Positions 1 to 12,560 of a stretch of 64,000 nt of DNA are shown piece after piece. Source of the DNA: Prostheceraeus crozeri. Taxonomy: Eukaryota > Platyhelminthes > Polycladida > Euryleptidae. The notes under the pieces are model-generated. The model did not search any database. It was not told the origin of the DNA and was given only the letters and a program-made list of their open reading frames with translations. How positions within the stretch are numbered: position 1 is the stretch's first letter; each line of letters begins with the position of its first letter. The DNA is taken from positions 186,001 to 250,000 of the forward strand of contig CAJQUW010003469.1 in assembly GCA_907163375.1 (NCBI GenBank), given 5' to 3'. The translations under genes and the position numbers were made by a program.

Positions 1-2331
1 TCCCTATAGCACCACACGTCTCAACAGCCACTGGTTGGACTACAAAGCGGTCAGCGAGAGTGATGCACTTGGCTAACTTCCTCGCTTCAGCCGCACTCAC
101 AGCACCTCCAGCTCCAGTGGCAGATACCGACAAATTCGTGAGAGAGAACGTGTCGGAGCATGTGGCATCCCAAACCATGCATCTACCTCTCAGGAAAGGA
201 AGGAGAGTCAGGCCATCTGGACGCCTGCCATCTCCGCGGTCCAATCCTAGAGACTCAATAATGGGTGAAAGGCCACATTTTGATAAGGCTCGACGCACTG
301 TCTAATTCAGAGCTGCATGGCGTAAAGTTCTGTACCTGCGCTGTACCGGCAAGACAGGGTGTGAATTCTAAGCTTATCGATCGTGCCTTTGCACTCTACT
401 GCCGACACGCATTGCAACAGCAAACCGAAAGGATTGATTATCCAGCATTGTTCTGGCGATGGCGATTGGGACAGCATGTAGGCAAGATCCGCTGTAAGCC
501 GATTGTGCTCCAAGAAGCCTTGCTCGTTACAGGCTGTTAGTGTTGGCAAGCCATTCCTGAATTTGATTATCATATTGAGCTTTGTCCCAAGCACGCTGCT
601 GACTCCTGATATTTTCATGTGGAATATTATTCTCGCCATACTTATCCGTCCACCGATCAAGAACATTGTTGAGTCGACTGATATGACAGGATCCAGGAAT
701 GTTTGTGAGGATTTTTATGACAAGTTGACTTGATGAAAATGACGAGGACAAATAGGCTGGGAGAGCAATATCAGATGATTGTCGAATTCCAAGGCCGCCA
801 GAACTTATTGGTTGCTTCGCATGTACCCACGAGCGCTGGTCGAAATTTATGTTCATATTTTTTTTCTAATCCGTATTTGATCACTGCATCCAGGCGCTTA
901 AGTGCTTCTTTTTCATCAAAGCAAGGAGCTGATCGCAGAAGGTAAGTCAGTCTCGGAATTAATAAACTGCGACTGAGGAGAAGAAATGCGATATGACTGT
1001 TGACTTCTTCCAGTCGATGAGAGGCCAATTGGCTTTTTGATAATAGCCTCCTTCTCAGTCAAGTCTCTACTGGCAGCATGAACTGCCAATGGAGATCCAG
1101 GGAAAGAAAGGTTCTCTCTGGGGCATGTAATAGACGGTAGTAGATTCCGTATACGAATTTCTGCATCTTGGAAAGCACTCTCACAAAATCCAATGTTAAT
1201 CATTTCACACTTCGATGAATTAATATCGAGACCGATCTCCTGAAAGTCGCCAATAAGCTTTTGTATATCGGCGCAAACTCTGTCCAATCGTCCGGCAATT
1301 GTGGCATCATCCAGGTGGCATAGATTGAATGGAGATTTCATGGCTCTGGCGATGGGATCAATGGTGAGGGAGAAGAGAAGTGGTCTGGCCACATCACCTT
1401 GATGAACACCTCTCTCAGATTTGATCATCTTTTCTTGGAAAAATAATGAAGAAGGGGATCGATGGCATTTATTTACCATTGGAAGGAGCTCAGGGGCACG
1501 GTTTGCTACAGATTCAATCAGACGATGGTGCTTATTGTGAAAAGAGCAGCAAGCAATCGATTTGCGGCATCACCAACACTGTCTGCTGTTAAGTCTTTGA
1601 GCTGGAGAGGCAAAAGACCATCTAATCCGCTTCCTGAAGCACCCACAAAGGACTTGATGGATTTTCGAGTATCATGGATCGTGAATTTCACACGCAAATC
1701 TCCGGTTGTATCATCAAGTTTCAGAAAGGACTCATTATCAAAACCTAGCGGATGTTTTTTTCTCAATTACACTTCTGTTTCATCTGAGAAGTCTGGTATA
1801 TCAGTAGAACATAGAGCGCGAATAGCGGCACGCATGTCATGGGCGGCCAGCTTCGATTGCAGAATCCTATCCAGATCTTTCGAACTCATTTGTTTGACAA
1901 CTTTTCTGCAACCGTCCTCCGTTGAAGTAAGGTCGGGCAGTGGGGACAATCCTGACAAAAAGTCTGCTGCTTGCTGCTTGCTGCAAGAGATGTCTGACGT
2001 CCGCATTTAATGCGCGGCGGATGCTTCAAAACCATGCAAGAAAACATTCCAAGTCGCTTCCAACCAGAATCAAATGCCGAGGATAAGGCAACATTCATTG
2101 TTTCTGCCTGAGCTGAAGCTACTACTGGACGGGCACCTGTGGAATCCGCTTGAGAACCGGATATTGGTTTCTTAGACTTACCAGAATTTTTAAGAAATCA
2201 ACAACTCCATGTGAGACGTCAGAATTAGCAAATGCATCAGCTGATTGTTGGTTCACAATTAGAGTTTGTTCACCGAGATACCCAACCGGCAAAACACAGT
2301 TTCTGCATTGCCATTCGCTTAGTACTGTCAA
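1..2331 (-). mobile_element. Decayed LINE-like retroelement, 3' part (reverse transcriptase remnant)
   Basis: Reading the minus strand from about 2.3 kb down to 1, pieces of one reverse transcriptase follow in order. A finger-domain stretch with VGASGSGLDGLLPLQLKDL lies at 1518-2006. The palm lies at 916-1479, with GVHQGD and a catalytic box HLDD where most relatives have YLDD. The thumb lies at 771-1028. A C-terminal region with QPISSGGLGIR lies at 527-856. A tail with IHTLSCRYSAG lies at 307-666, and RPDGLTLLPF continues to the window edge. Products of this kind are common in marine invertebrate genomes as non-LTR-type polymerases; I do not assign a clade. The copy is dead: an in-frame stop separates 1767-2006 from 1518-1766, and at least four frame changes follow. 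The 3' end lies outside the window, and no 5' end is visible beyond about 2.3 kb. A second copy of the C-terminal tail of this type is at 34.5-35.1 kb. Confidence 0.8.
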
Positions 2332-2640
2332 CTGTTGACGTGGGATTTTATAGCAAGAAAGATGAGTCCATGTGTTGCAATTGGAGCATTGTTTACCCTG
2401 TCTTAATACTGATCTGGTACAATTGCGATGTCAAATGAAACTGCTTATAAGCGCTGGCTAAAATGTAATATCATAGCTGCCGCCACAAATCAACCATTGA
2501 TTCTATACTTCCTTTATATAAAGTACTTACTTTGATGATGATCGCATCAGTGATTGATAAAGAGAAAATAAACGACGTGACTGGTTTTGCTAGTTTCTTA
2601 GCGTTTTTTTCCACTTCGATCATGGTACCTCTGAGGCCTT
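2332..2640. other. Unassigned spacer between two LINE remnants
   Basis: No open frame, repeat or transposon end is supported here. It may contain the 5' end of the element at 1-2331 and the 3' UTR of the LINE tail that starts at about 2.64 kb, since both run on the minus strand. Confidence 0.4.
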
Positions 2641-4215
2641 GGTGATTGCAGTTGAGTATATTATGTGGTCTGTTCTACTCCGCATTCACAAGGTCCATCT
2701 GCACGCAGGCCAATCTTTGACTTGTATCTGCCATGTCCATTGCTGAGGCGATTCTGCATGGTCCATTCATATCTCGGTATACTTCTAGCAGGCTTGTTCG
2801 ATGACTCTAAATATGTTGCCTAGCTGATAGGGTTTTCAAAATCCCGACTTTTCCTGATCCCGGGATCCCGGAGTTGATCCCGATTTCTTTTGCGATCCCG
2901 GGATTGACAAGCTCAATGGATTTGTTGTAAAGCACAGGGTCATATACCGGGTGTACCTATAGGCTTGTGCAGGCTGAGTCATGGAGGGCTCTCAGAGGAG
3001 TTCTGAAATGTTTGAACTGTTTAATCAGCTTAGAACTTTATTGTGAGATAGACACGTGCCTGAACTTCTATGACTTGGCAATGAGTTTATGTTTCAGTTT
3101 TTATATGCGGGGTATACTAACGTATGTACTTGTAGGCCTATTGGATCATGCGGAATGATCTCATTAATGATAACAATCATAACATTGATGAAGCTAATAT
3201 ATGGTTTTCTCATTTTCATGTCCATCCGTCCAAATGACTTTTGTTACGTCTTGTAAAAGCATGATGTTGTATAATACCGGTACATGTTAGAGTAAACCAC
3301 GCTTATTCATACTCGTATATGGCTTGACCACTTTCTTAATCTCCAGACCAGTTGACTGAATACCCTATACTGTAGATTACCTATACTCGTATAGCTTTTT
3401 TTGCAATATCAATGAAAATGAGAAATTAATGCATTTGGCATTCACATATCCACACAAAAATAACTTCAAGCTCAATAGGAATACGATAAAAATTTACAAA
3501 AGTACGGTAATAGAAATACATGTAGGTATACATGTAGAAATACATGATAAATGAAAAAGTGATTAGTGATAATGAAATGTTTAATACAACAATGTATTGT
3601 AATGGACACAATGAACAGCGTGTAGGTAGGCTGTAAGATTTAAGCATACACATTCATCCATACACACGCGCACATCGTTCGGCGTAAACATTTTTTGCGA
3701 GTGCGTTATAATATTTGTGTGATTAGACGCCTACACACTGATATGATGAACTCCGGGAAGGACACACACGCTCTCTCGCGTGGGCCAATTAGTATCACCC
3801 TTGGGAGACGACAAGGATGCCTAGCTAAAGAACAATATCAATCGTCTTGGCTCAAGATGAGACTGATACAGCTGAGCAAAGCTTAAACTTCTTATAGGCA
3901 TCCTACTGATTATGAGATGGTGGCGAATCCCGGGATCCCGGTTACCTAATCCCGGGATTCAGAATCCCGTAAATCCTCATCGATCCCGGGATTGGAAACC
4001 TTACTAGCTGACTGTCCTCATGTACTCACCGATCTTGTCAAATGTCCTTTACCCACTCGGTTGAACTCCGTCTGTCAGCACTGTCTTTCAGTTGAATCAT
4101 TCTCAAAGAGAAAGGCTGCCATGTCAGTGATCGTTGCGGCTGAGCAGTTGTATAGGTCAGATGATGCAATGTTCCGGAAGGTTCGTCGCCTTCATGCTGA
4201 GCTGTAGGGTGGTTT
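2641..4215 (-). mobile_element. LINE C-terminal remnant split by a hAT insertion
   Basis: With the hAT element at 2828-4003 removed, the minus strand encodes a typical jockey/CR1-like LINE C-terminus. About 2690-2790 reads PARSIPRYEWTMQNRLSNGH followed by GRYKSKIGL and the zinc-knuckle start PCECG. A one-base frame change then precedes NILNCNHQGL, which supplies the usual C-terminal Cys. On the other side of the insertion (4012-4215) only weak similarity remains, with RSSTEWVKD recalling the usual Trp motif upstream of this domain. The fragment is short and degenerate, and its clade is not certain. A better preserved relative of this zinc-knuckle domain is at 19.66-20.11 kb. Confidence 0.65.
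2828..4003. mobile_element. Non-autonomous hAT element, 1176 bp, 8-bp target duplication
   Basis: The left end reads TAGGGTTTTCAAAATCCCG. The right end, reverse complemented, reads TAAGGTTTCCAATCCCG. The 8-bp direct repeat CTAGCTGA flanks it exactly (2820-2827 and 4004-4011). TIRs starting with TAGGG and 8-bp duplications are hAT hallmarks. Both subterminal regions carry many copies of the palindrome ATCCCGGGAT (2850-2905 and 3927-3992). No transposase is visible inside; the longest open frames are under 80 codons and look random. It has split a LINE tail, so it is younger than that LINE. Confidence 0.88.
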
Positions 4216-5149
4216 TGTCTCGTCGGATGTCAAGCGGCTCGATGCCACTGAGAACTGGCCGCAACACGAAAATACCACAGCCATAAATTCACACACTTAG
4301 TACCTCCATCAGCGCTTACCAAAAGTTTTGAAAATCCATTCATTTTTTCGTTGAGTGTGATTTGTGCTCGGCAATCGATGCCACCGCATTAATTTTTTTT
4401 AATGCATGTACCGAAAATTCTACAGCAGAGCATCTGACTATTTTCATTTCCTCAACATAGATGGTACTTTTCTAGGTGTCTGCAAATGCCTTCGTGCTTA
4501 AGTCATGCGAAGCAAAATAATTATTGTTTTAGTGGCAACCATGCTTGTAAACTTCATAATTCATGTTATTGGTTTATTTGTTGATGCAAAGCCGTGTAGC
4601 CTAATGTACATTAAAGACAAAAAGCCGCAAACGTCATGAGTTTAGCATCACAAAGATCATAAATATTAATCAGGCAGCCAGAACTAGTTTCTGCAGGGAA
4701 CGAGGCCGAAAATGAAACTTTCACAGAATGATGTGCATCCTATGGCCACTGCTAATCTGTGCGTCTGCTGAATTCTACCCGGTTCATCTTATCAGGCAGG
4801 ATCAACGAAAACAACATTCAAACCAATGAAAAGCAAATTGATTGAAGTTCTTCATAAAATGGAAATTATCTACGTTTTAACTTAATTTTCTACTCGCCTC
4901 AAGGAACATGTCAAAGGAAAGTCACCTTCGAAAATCTCTCTACACATTCATCCACCATCAGAACAGTCATTCTCTTCATTCTCTTCCTTCATTACACCTA
5001 GCATTTACGCATAGGAGAAGCTCTCATAATAAAATCCCAAATTAATGATCACACACGTCTCATGAACAATAAATTTCAATCTGAGTAATTGCATTTTCAT
5101 ACTTTGCATTTTGTTTGAACGCATAAATTGTTAGTGAAATTCGTCTGAT
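4216..5149. other. Spacer without recognised gene
   Basis: No coding region is supported. It contains one arm of a dispersed inverted repeat (4685-4850). The last part leads into the RTE-like LINE, whose 5' truncation point lies near 5150. Confidence 0.4.
4685..4850 (+). repeat. Dispersed repeat, copy 1 (inverted partner at 8446-8612)
   Basis: The stretch around GAGGCCGAAAATGAAACTTT matches the reverse complement of 8446-8612 over about 150 bp with scattered mismatches and small gaps; for example ACTTTCACAGAATGATG here faces ACTTTCACAGAATGATG there. It corresponds to no protein I recognise. The second copy ends exactly at the right end of the hAT element at 7272-8445. Confidence 0.75.
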
Positions 5150-6735
5150 TGTACTTTCCCCCAACTTCTATAGAGAGCTTTACAAAAACGATTTTGCAAA
5201 TGTGATAATAGATGTAGAAATTGAAGAAGAAGAGAAAGAAAATCCGACACCTGAAATTTTGAAAGGTGAAGTACAATTAGCAATAAGGGAAATGAAGAAT
5301 AATAGATCACCGGGAGAAGACGAAATAATATGCGAAATGTTAAAAGCTGGAGGGGAAACCTTGATTGAGATGCTGACAAAAATCTTTAACCGAATTTTGA
5401 ATTGTGGCCAGATACCCCATGAGTGGAGAAACGCAGATGTAGTAGTGATTTACAAAAAAGGCTGCAGTAAGAACATAAAGAACTACCGACCAATAAGCCT
5501 TCTAAGTCATCTGTACAAAGTCTTTACCAGAGTTTTACAACGCCGGATTAAACAGACATTAGAATGGAATCAACCAAGAGAGCAAGCTGGTTTCCGGAAA
5601 GGCTACTCAACAATTGACCATCTACACTCGATAAATCAACTGATTGAGAAGTATACAGAGTATAACAAGACTCTCTATATACTTATGATCGACTATCAAA
5701 AAGCTTTTGACTCTGTTAGCCACACAGCGATGCTAACTGCAGTAAGAAAGCAGGGAGTAAGAGGGAAAATTTGGAGAATTTTGAATGAGATATATAGTGA
5801 TGCAACAGCTTCCATAAAGTTGGAAACAAGAGGCCCGAAATTCCTCATTGAACGTGGCGTTCGCCAAGGAGATCCCATATCCCCAGTCCTCTTTACGGCA
5901 ACATTAGAGGACATATTCAGATCATGTCACTTCCCTACAGACGCAGGAATAAACATCGACGGTGAACGTCTCATGAACTTGAGATTTGCAGATGATTGCC
6001 ATTTTTGAGGATGACGCGACTTCCATGCAAATAATTGTAGATGAGCTAAATAAGCAGGGAAAAAAGGTCGGTTTAAAGATAAACAACGAGAAAACAAAAA
6101 TTTTGACAAACGGCCAAAAGAGTTTAATCCACATCAATGGACACGTCATAGATTATGTCGACGATTTTATTTACCTTGGACAGAATATCTCTTTTCAAGC
6201 CCGCCAAGAACAAGAAATCCTAAGAAGAACACAAAATGCGTGGAAGTCCTTTTGGAAACTCAAGCCCTACTTAACATCACGAGGTGTAGAGATGAAGAAT
6301 AAAAAACGTTTGTTCGATATGTGCATTCTGCCTGTCCTGACATACGGATCCCAAACCTGGTCTCTAACACGATCACAAGAGAATAAACTCAGAACAACAC
6401 AACGAGCGATGGAACGAAGGATGATTGGAGTCACTCTGAAAGACAAGGTTAGAAACGAAGAAGTAAGGAGACGAACAGGGTTAAAGGACGTTGTGATAGA
6501 AGCGAAACATCTCAAATGGAAGTGGGCTGGTCATGTCATCAGGCGACCCGATAACAGATGGAGCCATAGAACGACAGTATGGATACCAAGAGAAAGGAAA
6601 AGAAACCGTGGAGGACAGAGAAAGAGATGGAGAGACGAACTCCCAAGGAACTGGCGGCTGGCGGCTAGCGATCGTGCGACATGGATTCGTATCACAAGGG
6701 AGGCCATTTTCCGCAAGGATGATAACGGCTAACGT
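5150..6735 (+). mobile_element. RTE-like LINE, 5'-truncated, reverse transcriptase with one frameshift
   Basis: Two overlapping frames encode one RTE-like reverse transcriptase. The first (5202-6008) contains KGEVQLAIREMKNNRSPGED, ADVVVIYKKGCSKNIKNYRP, MIDYQKAFDSV and GVRQGDPISPVLFTATLEDI, ending in LRFADD. The second (from about 5997 to 6732) contains IAIFEDDATSMQ, KTKILTNGQK, LPVLTYGSQTWSLT, KWKWAGHVIRRPDNRW and a basic tail with DRATWIRI. This motif order and the C-terminal WKWAGH/RDELPRNW region match the RTE group that includes C. elegans RTE-1. A single missing base directly after the FADD codons separates the frames. The N-terminal endonuclease is absent, which fits ordinary 5' truncation during target-primed insertion. 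Apart from the one shift the protein is well kept, so the insertion is probably fairly recent. Confidence 0.9.
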
Positions 6736-7271
6736 AAGACGTAAGACTTTCCCTTGTATATATTATTTTGTATTTGTCACTTGTCACTGAGGATGGCACG
6801 TCATGCGTACTGACACGCGTTTGACAATCTATCCACGTTTTCTCTTATTAAGTGAAAAGTATAAGTCGAGAGCCATATTTTCATCATGTGTACCTGTGTC
6901 TATGAAGCCATGCATACAGACCGTTTCACAAATCATCGCACAGCACAAAAAGTTCTTATATCTTTTGTATATTCACGTCAAATTTAATCGCACGCTGATA
7001 ATCGATCAATGAACTTATTTACTTGGTAAGTTGAGACACTTGGTTCTGGAAATATAGTGGTGTGGTTTGCCTAATTAAATGTAGTAATTAGTGATTGTCT
7101 GCTTTGTTACTTTCACGATGCTATTTGAGATATCAATATCATGTTGGCCCATGTGTCACTCATTCTCCTTTTCATCATTGATGAGCTGTTCCATTAATCG
7201 GACGCAACGGAAGTGTTAGCATTCCTTCGGCGTGAAGGAAATGCTATTGTTTGCTGTTAACAGGTGAACAG
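6736..7271. other. Spacer without recognised gene
   Basis: The first part is probably the short 3' tail of the LINE. A near-perfect hairpin sits at 7218-7245 (AGCATTCCTTC, loop GGCGT, GAAGGAAATGCT). Nothing else is supported. Confidence 0.35.
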
Positions 7272-8445
7272 TAGGGTTTACAATCTCGAGCCGTTTTCTC
7301 AATCCCGGGATTTTCGAGACTGGCTAATCTCGATCGAGATTTATATATACTGTATATGTTTTTAATCATTAAGTTTCAAGAAATATTTCAAAAGACGATA
7401 CGTGCTTGTAAAATGTATATCTTTCAACGTGAACTAAACAGTAGGTACAAACTAGTCAACCCGTAAAAAATATTGGCGAAGTAAGGTAAGACACTGAATT
7501 GTGTTATCACTCATTCTCGACCGTAATTTCGTTAAGAACAAACCGGCCACCGAGAATGCCCTTTCGGATTCTACCGATGTTGGAGGTATTGATTCCAGGA
7601 CTTGTTTCATTAACTTGTTTGTGAGCATACATTCACTTAGAGAACAAATGCATTTTTTGACATAACTTCTGAACCACTGATTTGATACAAATCAATAACC
7701 AATTCATTAATGTTTCTCATTGCAAAAAAATTAGTAAAATTCTAAAAAATCTAAAATAACCTGATCATGCAATTCTTGTTGGATGAAATCCATGACTTCG
7801 TTGCATATGGGTCATAAATTTGATTTAGTAGCCAGGGCTATTTGTGAATTCTCATAGTGTTCTTGTTGGCCTACATGATAATCATCCATAGGCCTATCTG
7901 TGACATGTGTAAAATGAAAAGTGAAATACATAAAAAAACCAGTCAAACTAGATCATGTCTTATCAAGTCTTAGAACATCATGAAGCTATGAAGACTCAAT
8001 CCTGACATATTAGTTCACTTTGTTTCTTTAGAAAATAAAGCCTTAAAAGACATACATTTGACAGTGAGTTGTAATATAGGCAAGACCGGACTTTTGTAGA
8101 AACTGCCCCCGGCCGAGAACGCCTTTTCTCGCCTTGCTCTATAGATATATCTGGTTCGCTGTGTTATGATTTGACATTTCAGCGCGTCATGATGCATAAG
8201 GGAATAAGGCAATATGGATACTTTTGCACGTTCATAAAGATAATGTGATTCTGAGTGTGCTTATACTTGTACTTTCAGTCTAAACAACAGAGTTGATAGG
8301 AGTATTAATTAGCTGAATACTTGAGAGCTGTTAATCGAACTTATAATAAATCTTTCTAGTCTCGAAATCTAGAGGTGTTCAAACTCGAGTTTCGAGATCT
8401 CGAGGCGAGATCTCGGTTTTCGAGATCTCGAGATTGGAATCCCTA
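7272..8445. mobile_element. Second hAT-like element, 1174 bp, CTCGAG-rich ends
   Basis: The left end reads TAGGGTTTACAATCTCGAG. The right end, reverse complemented, reads TAGGGATTCCAATCTCGAG, so 16 of 19 bases agree. Subterminal regions carry repeats of TCTCGAGAT (8365-8435), and one ATCCCGGGAT copy remains near the left end (7303-7312). Length and TIRs place it beside the element at 2828-4003, but the interiors are not obviously similar. No 8-bp duplication is visible (GTGAACAG against TCTGCTTC), so either a flank was rearranged or the insertion is old. No transposase is seen. Confidence 0.75.
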
Positions 8446-8612
8446 TCTGCTTCCATTGGATTTTACATGTGTTTTCTTTTGATCCTGTCTGACAAGAAGA
8501 TGAGTCGTGTAGAACTCGACAGACTTGCAGATTTATAGTAGCTAGCAAAGGGTATGCATCATTCTGTGAAAGTCTCATTTTCAGCCTCGCTCAATGAAGA
8601 AACTCGTGCTTG
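8446..8612 (-). repeat. Dispersed repeat, copy 2 (inverted partner at 4685-4850)
   Basis: This is the reverse-complement match to 4685-4850. The homology stops exactly at the end of the hAT-like element, which suggests that the transposon interrupted this copy. Confidence 0.7.
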
Positions 8613-11244
8613 TTGACGAACAATATGAATACGTTAAGCTACACACAATTATAGGTGTGGGTAGCGCACAATGAAATAATTCGTCAATTTTCATTAGTAG
8701 AAATTATCACTAAGGCAAACAGTTGCATTCTATCATAAGTCGTAAAATTCGTCATATGAGAAAACAAACAATAAAAAGTATAAAATTGCTATCAAGATAA
8801 GAAAGGTAGAATTTCTATTTTTCTAAAATGAAAGTGATGGAGGTAAATAATACGAAGATGAGTTGCAGCGAAAGTGACTTAGCAGTTGGAACTGGACGAC
8901 TTCAGCGTGATCTAAAATGTGGCTGGAAAGAGCGGCATAAAGAAAGAGGCAAAACGTGACGTCTTCCCTACACCTTCGTACTAGGGAAATTTATTGCAGC
9001 TGCATTCAGGGAGAGAAGATTGTCAAAAGAGTGATCAGATGAATCTGTGTACGATTTTGGGTAGGAATGTCATCACAACAGTACGGCTGATTATCAAAAC
9101 CAATGTTTGTTAGTTTGCATGTGTAAATCTCATCACGCATGTCATTACTCGAAAAAGATAAAAAAGCATGTTTTCAGCCAAAGGATATGCTTCAATATAG
9201 CCATTTCCACAAGGAAGATGTCAACAGACTTGAATTATTTGAGCACACAATTTCTTAACAGCCACAGACTGTAAGGTCGTCATGACATGACTTATCAAGT
9301 TTGCAGACAGATAGCCATTTCAATTCTACGATTGGGCAAACGGGCACTGGTTGTAGATTTCAAAAAATCGAAGGTCCCCTATTAGCTCGAATGTAGGAGC
9401 TGACCCACGCCCAAATAATTCCAGTCCTTGCTTAGCTCCGTTTCTGATTACTCAGCGTTTTCAGGGGGAATAACTCCAATGATAAACGGCTGACAGTTGA
9501 TAGCTTGGCACTGTAGTGCGAAGGAGAAAAATATGCAGGAATGAGATGGCATCTCTGTCACAGCACGGTACCTACGTTGAACAACACTGCTCTGAGAGAC
9601 GATGATGTTCGATCAAAAGTGGGAGCTCCTCTTTGGTTTCCAAAACAGGGTGTATAACCTGGAAAACCAAGGAAACTCAAGGAAATCGAAAACACTCAGG
9701 GAAACCGGGAAACTCAGAAATTTGAAAATCCTGAGTTGAAAGATGAATTTCTTGAAATACATTCAGAATAGTCATTGATTAAATGATGAAAATGCTGCTT
9801 TTTGAATTTTCTAATAGCAAATTTAGTGACAATTTTCCTTTTCATTGATAAGATGTATTGAGCGAGGTATTTTATCACACAACTCTGACCAGCGATTTCG
9901 TATCATTTGATATACCTTGGTTCTTAAAAATGGTGACATCAACTTACAGATTCAGTTTATATACTATAAATGATATGAACCTTACATACAACGTTCTTAT
10001 GAACATAAGTCTCCAATATTTTCCTTAAATCATCAACATGCATGTACTCTGGTATTCAGATATGATAAAGGAGTAAACAACGCAATGCTTTACAGCAAAT
10101 ATATTATTGGATCGGGAGGTCATTTGTTTTTTATCATAGGTCAATAATAGAATGTATTGTTGATTTCAGTAGAACGTCAATATTGGAGACTTGTGCTTGT
10201 AGAATACCATGTTGATATATATTGTTTGGCTGACATTCAACACCATAATGCCACATCATTTGAGTTACGGTTCCAGTATGACATGTAGTGGTGTCTCCTA
10301 GAAAAACTCTGTTCACATTAACAAGTACTTTCATAGAACACCCTGTAGAATGTAGCCTACTTCCTTTTCACTTGTTCCATTTGTTTTGAAAAATGATTGG
10401 GCTGTAAAAACTCCCAAAACTTCTGATTCAGTAGCCAATTCAAAAGAATGCATTAGAGTTGTGGTATACCAAGTCAATTTTTTGGTCATTTTTTAATTAA
10501 ATTTCATTATTTTGAATTTTGATGGAATTTACTTGATGTGCTGTTGAAGTACATAGTTATGCAGATAATGTGTAAGTGCAGGACGTTGGTAAGCCTAAAG
10601 AAAATGAGATACAAATAATGCTGAAAATGCCATTTTGGACACCATTTTGCCCGTATCAACCAATGGGAGAACGAAACGCTGTTAATGTATGGGAGATTTT
10701 CTAAAATAATTGCATCGGTTGACTGCTCTACGATCAAATTGCTGTCGGAGTCTATTTTGTCCAAAGCTGTCCCTATTCTGTTGAAAGCCATTTGAAAGCA
10801 TTTGAGTCACGCCCGAAAGCTTTTAAGCTATGCCAATTTCCCCACGACTCAACAATCCAATCGATAATCTGATGCATTATTTACAGGTGGTTTTGCAACA
10901 ATCGGTACCATTCTTACCCCTGTCCGACTTCAAGGGTCTCTTGAGCATAACTTGGCCGGGCTGTATTTTCAATAATGCAAAATCCTACATTCACGTCCGA
11001 TTGCGTGACATTCACAATGCAGCCTACTGAAGATTGATGAAGAAGTAACAAAATGTACACCTAAAGACTGAGCCATTCATGTGATGGAGTGAGCTGTAGA
11101 GTAAGAGGCACAACATGCAGCCCTGTATCTCTGCGCTGTGTTTAGGCAAAGCAGAATCGACAGGGAAATCCGATAGTGATACTATACCACACAAATTTAA
11201 GAGCTATGACTGAATTGAATTTAATTAAGGCATATTCCTCTAGT
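8613..11244. other. Long non-coding spacer with one possible hAT end
   Basis: No gene is supported across 2.6 kb. At 9646 a CAGGGTGTATAACCTGG start is followed by repeated GGAAA/AACTCA-type motifs to about 9720, as in some hAT ends. A CACCCTG at about 10346 could be a partner, but only about nine bases pair and no target duplication is visible. The rest is unstructured AT-rich sequence. Confidence 0.3.
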
Positions 11245-11606
11245 AGTACTTCTATTCTTTCCCACACCCACATTTTCCAAATTCATCAAATTTATCAAAT
11301 TTCGCCAACTCTGGATTAACAATAGACTTCATCTGTCACTGAGTGATAGTGATCCCTTGGATACCCAGTTAGAAGACAAGATGGAGCTATGTGATCATGA
11401 ACTTCGTGGGATTGTTGTGCTTATGTCCACAGTGAGCGACAAAGCAAGTGCTGTCAATTCATTACAAACCACAGGTTTTTTACACACTCAGCGCTTTTGC
11501 GATGGTAGTGACAGTGAGACTGCACCTAGGAGCAAGAGAAGGTCGTTGACGATGCAGCACTCGCGGGTGTCAACCACAAAAATTTTGGGGGAAGAATAGA
11601 AATATC
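11245..11606 (+). mobile_element. MITE-like element, copy 1 (about 362 bp)
   Basis: It begins AGTACTTCTATTCTTTCCC and ends GAAGAATAGAAATATC, the two ends being imperfect inverted repeats. It is the inverted homologue of 13729-14141: shared stretches include CATCTGTCACTGAGTGA, CTTGGATACCCAGTTAGAA and GTGATCATGAACTTCGTG. An 80-codon open frame (11357-11599) lies inside, but the other copy does not keep it open, so I do not call a gene. No clear target duplication is visible for this copy. Confidence 0.7.
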
Positions 11607-12560
11607 GTAGTATGACATATTGCATTCTCCAAAATAGGTGCGCTTTTAGAAAAAATCATTCGTAAATGATTAGATTGAAGCTGTTGGCAGCCTTCTAACG
11701 TTTTACGCAATGTCAGTCAACCTGGTCAATGCCTCATACTTATGTATTGAGCTTAGGACATGGCTGTCAATTTTCAGGAATTCCGGATTTTAAACGGAGC
11801 TTCTTGCATTAATACTTGAAATTTATGCATTCAAACCTAGGTTTTTCAGAAAATTGCTGAAATTTATTGGGATCTCTGACTTGTGGATCCTGCACACAAC
11901 ACAACTTAGTCGCTTCCAACACTTGATGTTGCATTCCAATGCTCGTCTTTACATCTAGTTGGGCCATAATCAGTATGCTAATGCTAGAGGAGAAATCACC
12001 ATGGGCGTTGGTGTCGCCCACGAAATGTCGCTCAACTGGCTATCAAGCATCAAAATCAACTTCGGTCTTCACACACTACCTCTTCAATCACTTCTTCGAC
12101 ACTGATTTAGTGGTTGCTCCGTCCAATGTCTGGTTGAGTCACTCATTCTACGGCGGCGATGCATAGACGCTACTGTACTGTGACGCTGCTGTTTGATGAA
12201 TCATTCATCCATATGCCCACGATTAATTTATACATTCGGGAGATTGAAGTTTATTGCTATTCACGAAATTGAGAATTTGCTAAGTCTGGGTACCAAACAT
12301 TGCCTATCTAAGCCTTACAGCAACCAGGAATTATTAACTTTATTTGGCAGCGCGCAAGATGAACACATGACAGGGCGAGTAAAACTAATAAAATTGACAT
12401 CAGTGACCTTCAAGATTGGCGTAACAGAATAATTAAGTTAGTCAGGGCTCTAAGAATACTGAAGATGATATTCATAAGAAAAGCGAAAATGTAAGAAGAG
12501 ACAAAGTTATGATAAACCCAAATTAATGAAAATATACAGTATTCAGGTGTGATGATCGTG

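Noticed and set aside
9646-10352. hAT element between CAGGGTGTAT and a CACCCTG end
   Set aside because: Only about nine terminal bases pair and no target duplication is visible.
11357-11599. 80-codon frame in MITE copy 1 as a transposon-encoded protein
   Set aside because: The inverted copy at 13729-14141 does not keep the frame open, so there is no sign of coding constraint.
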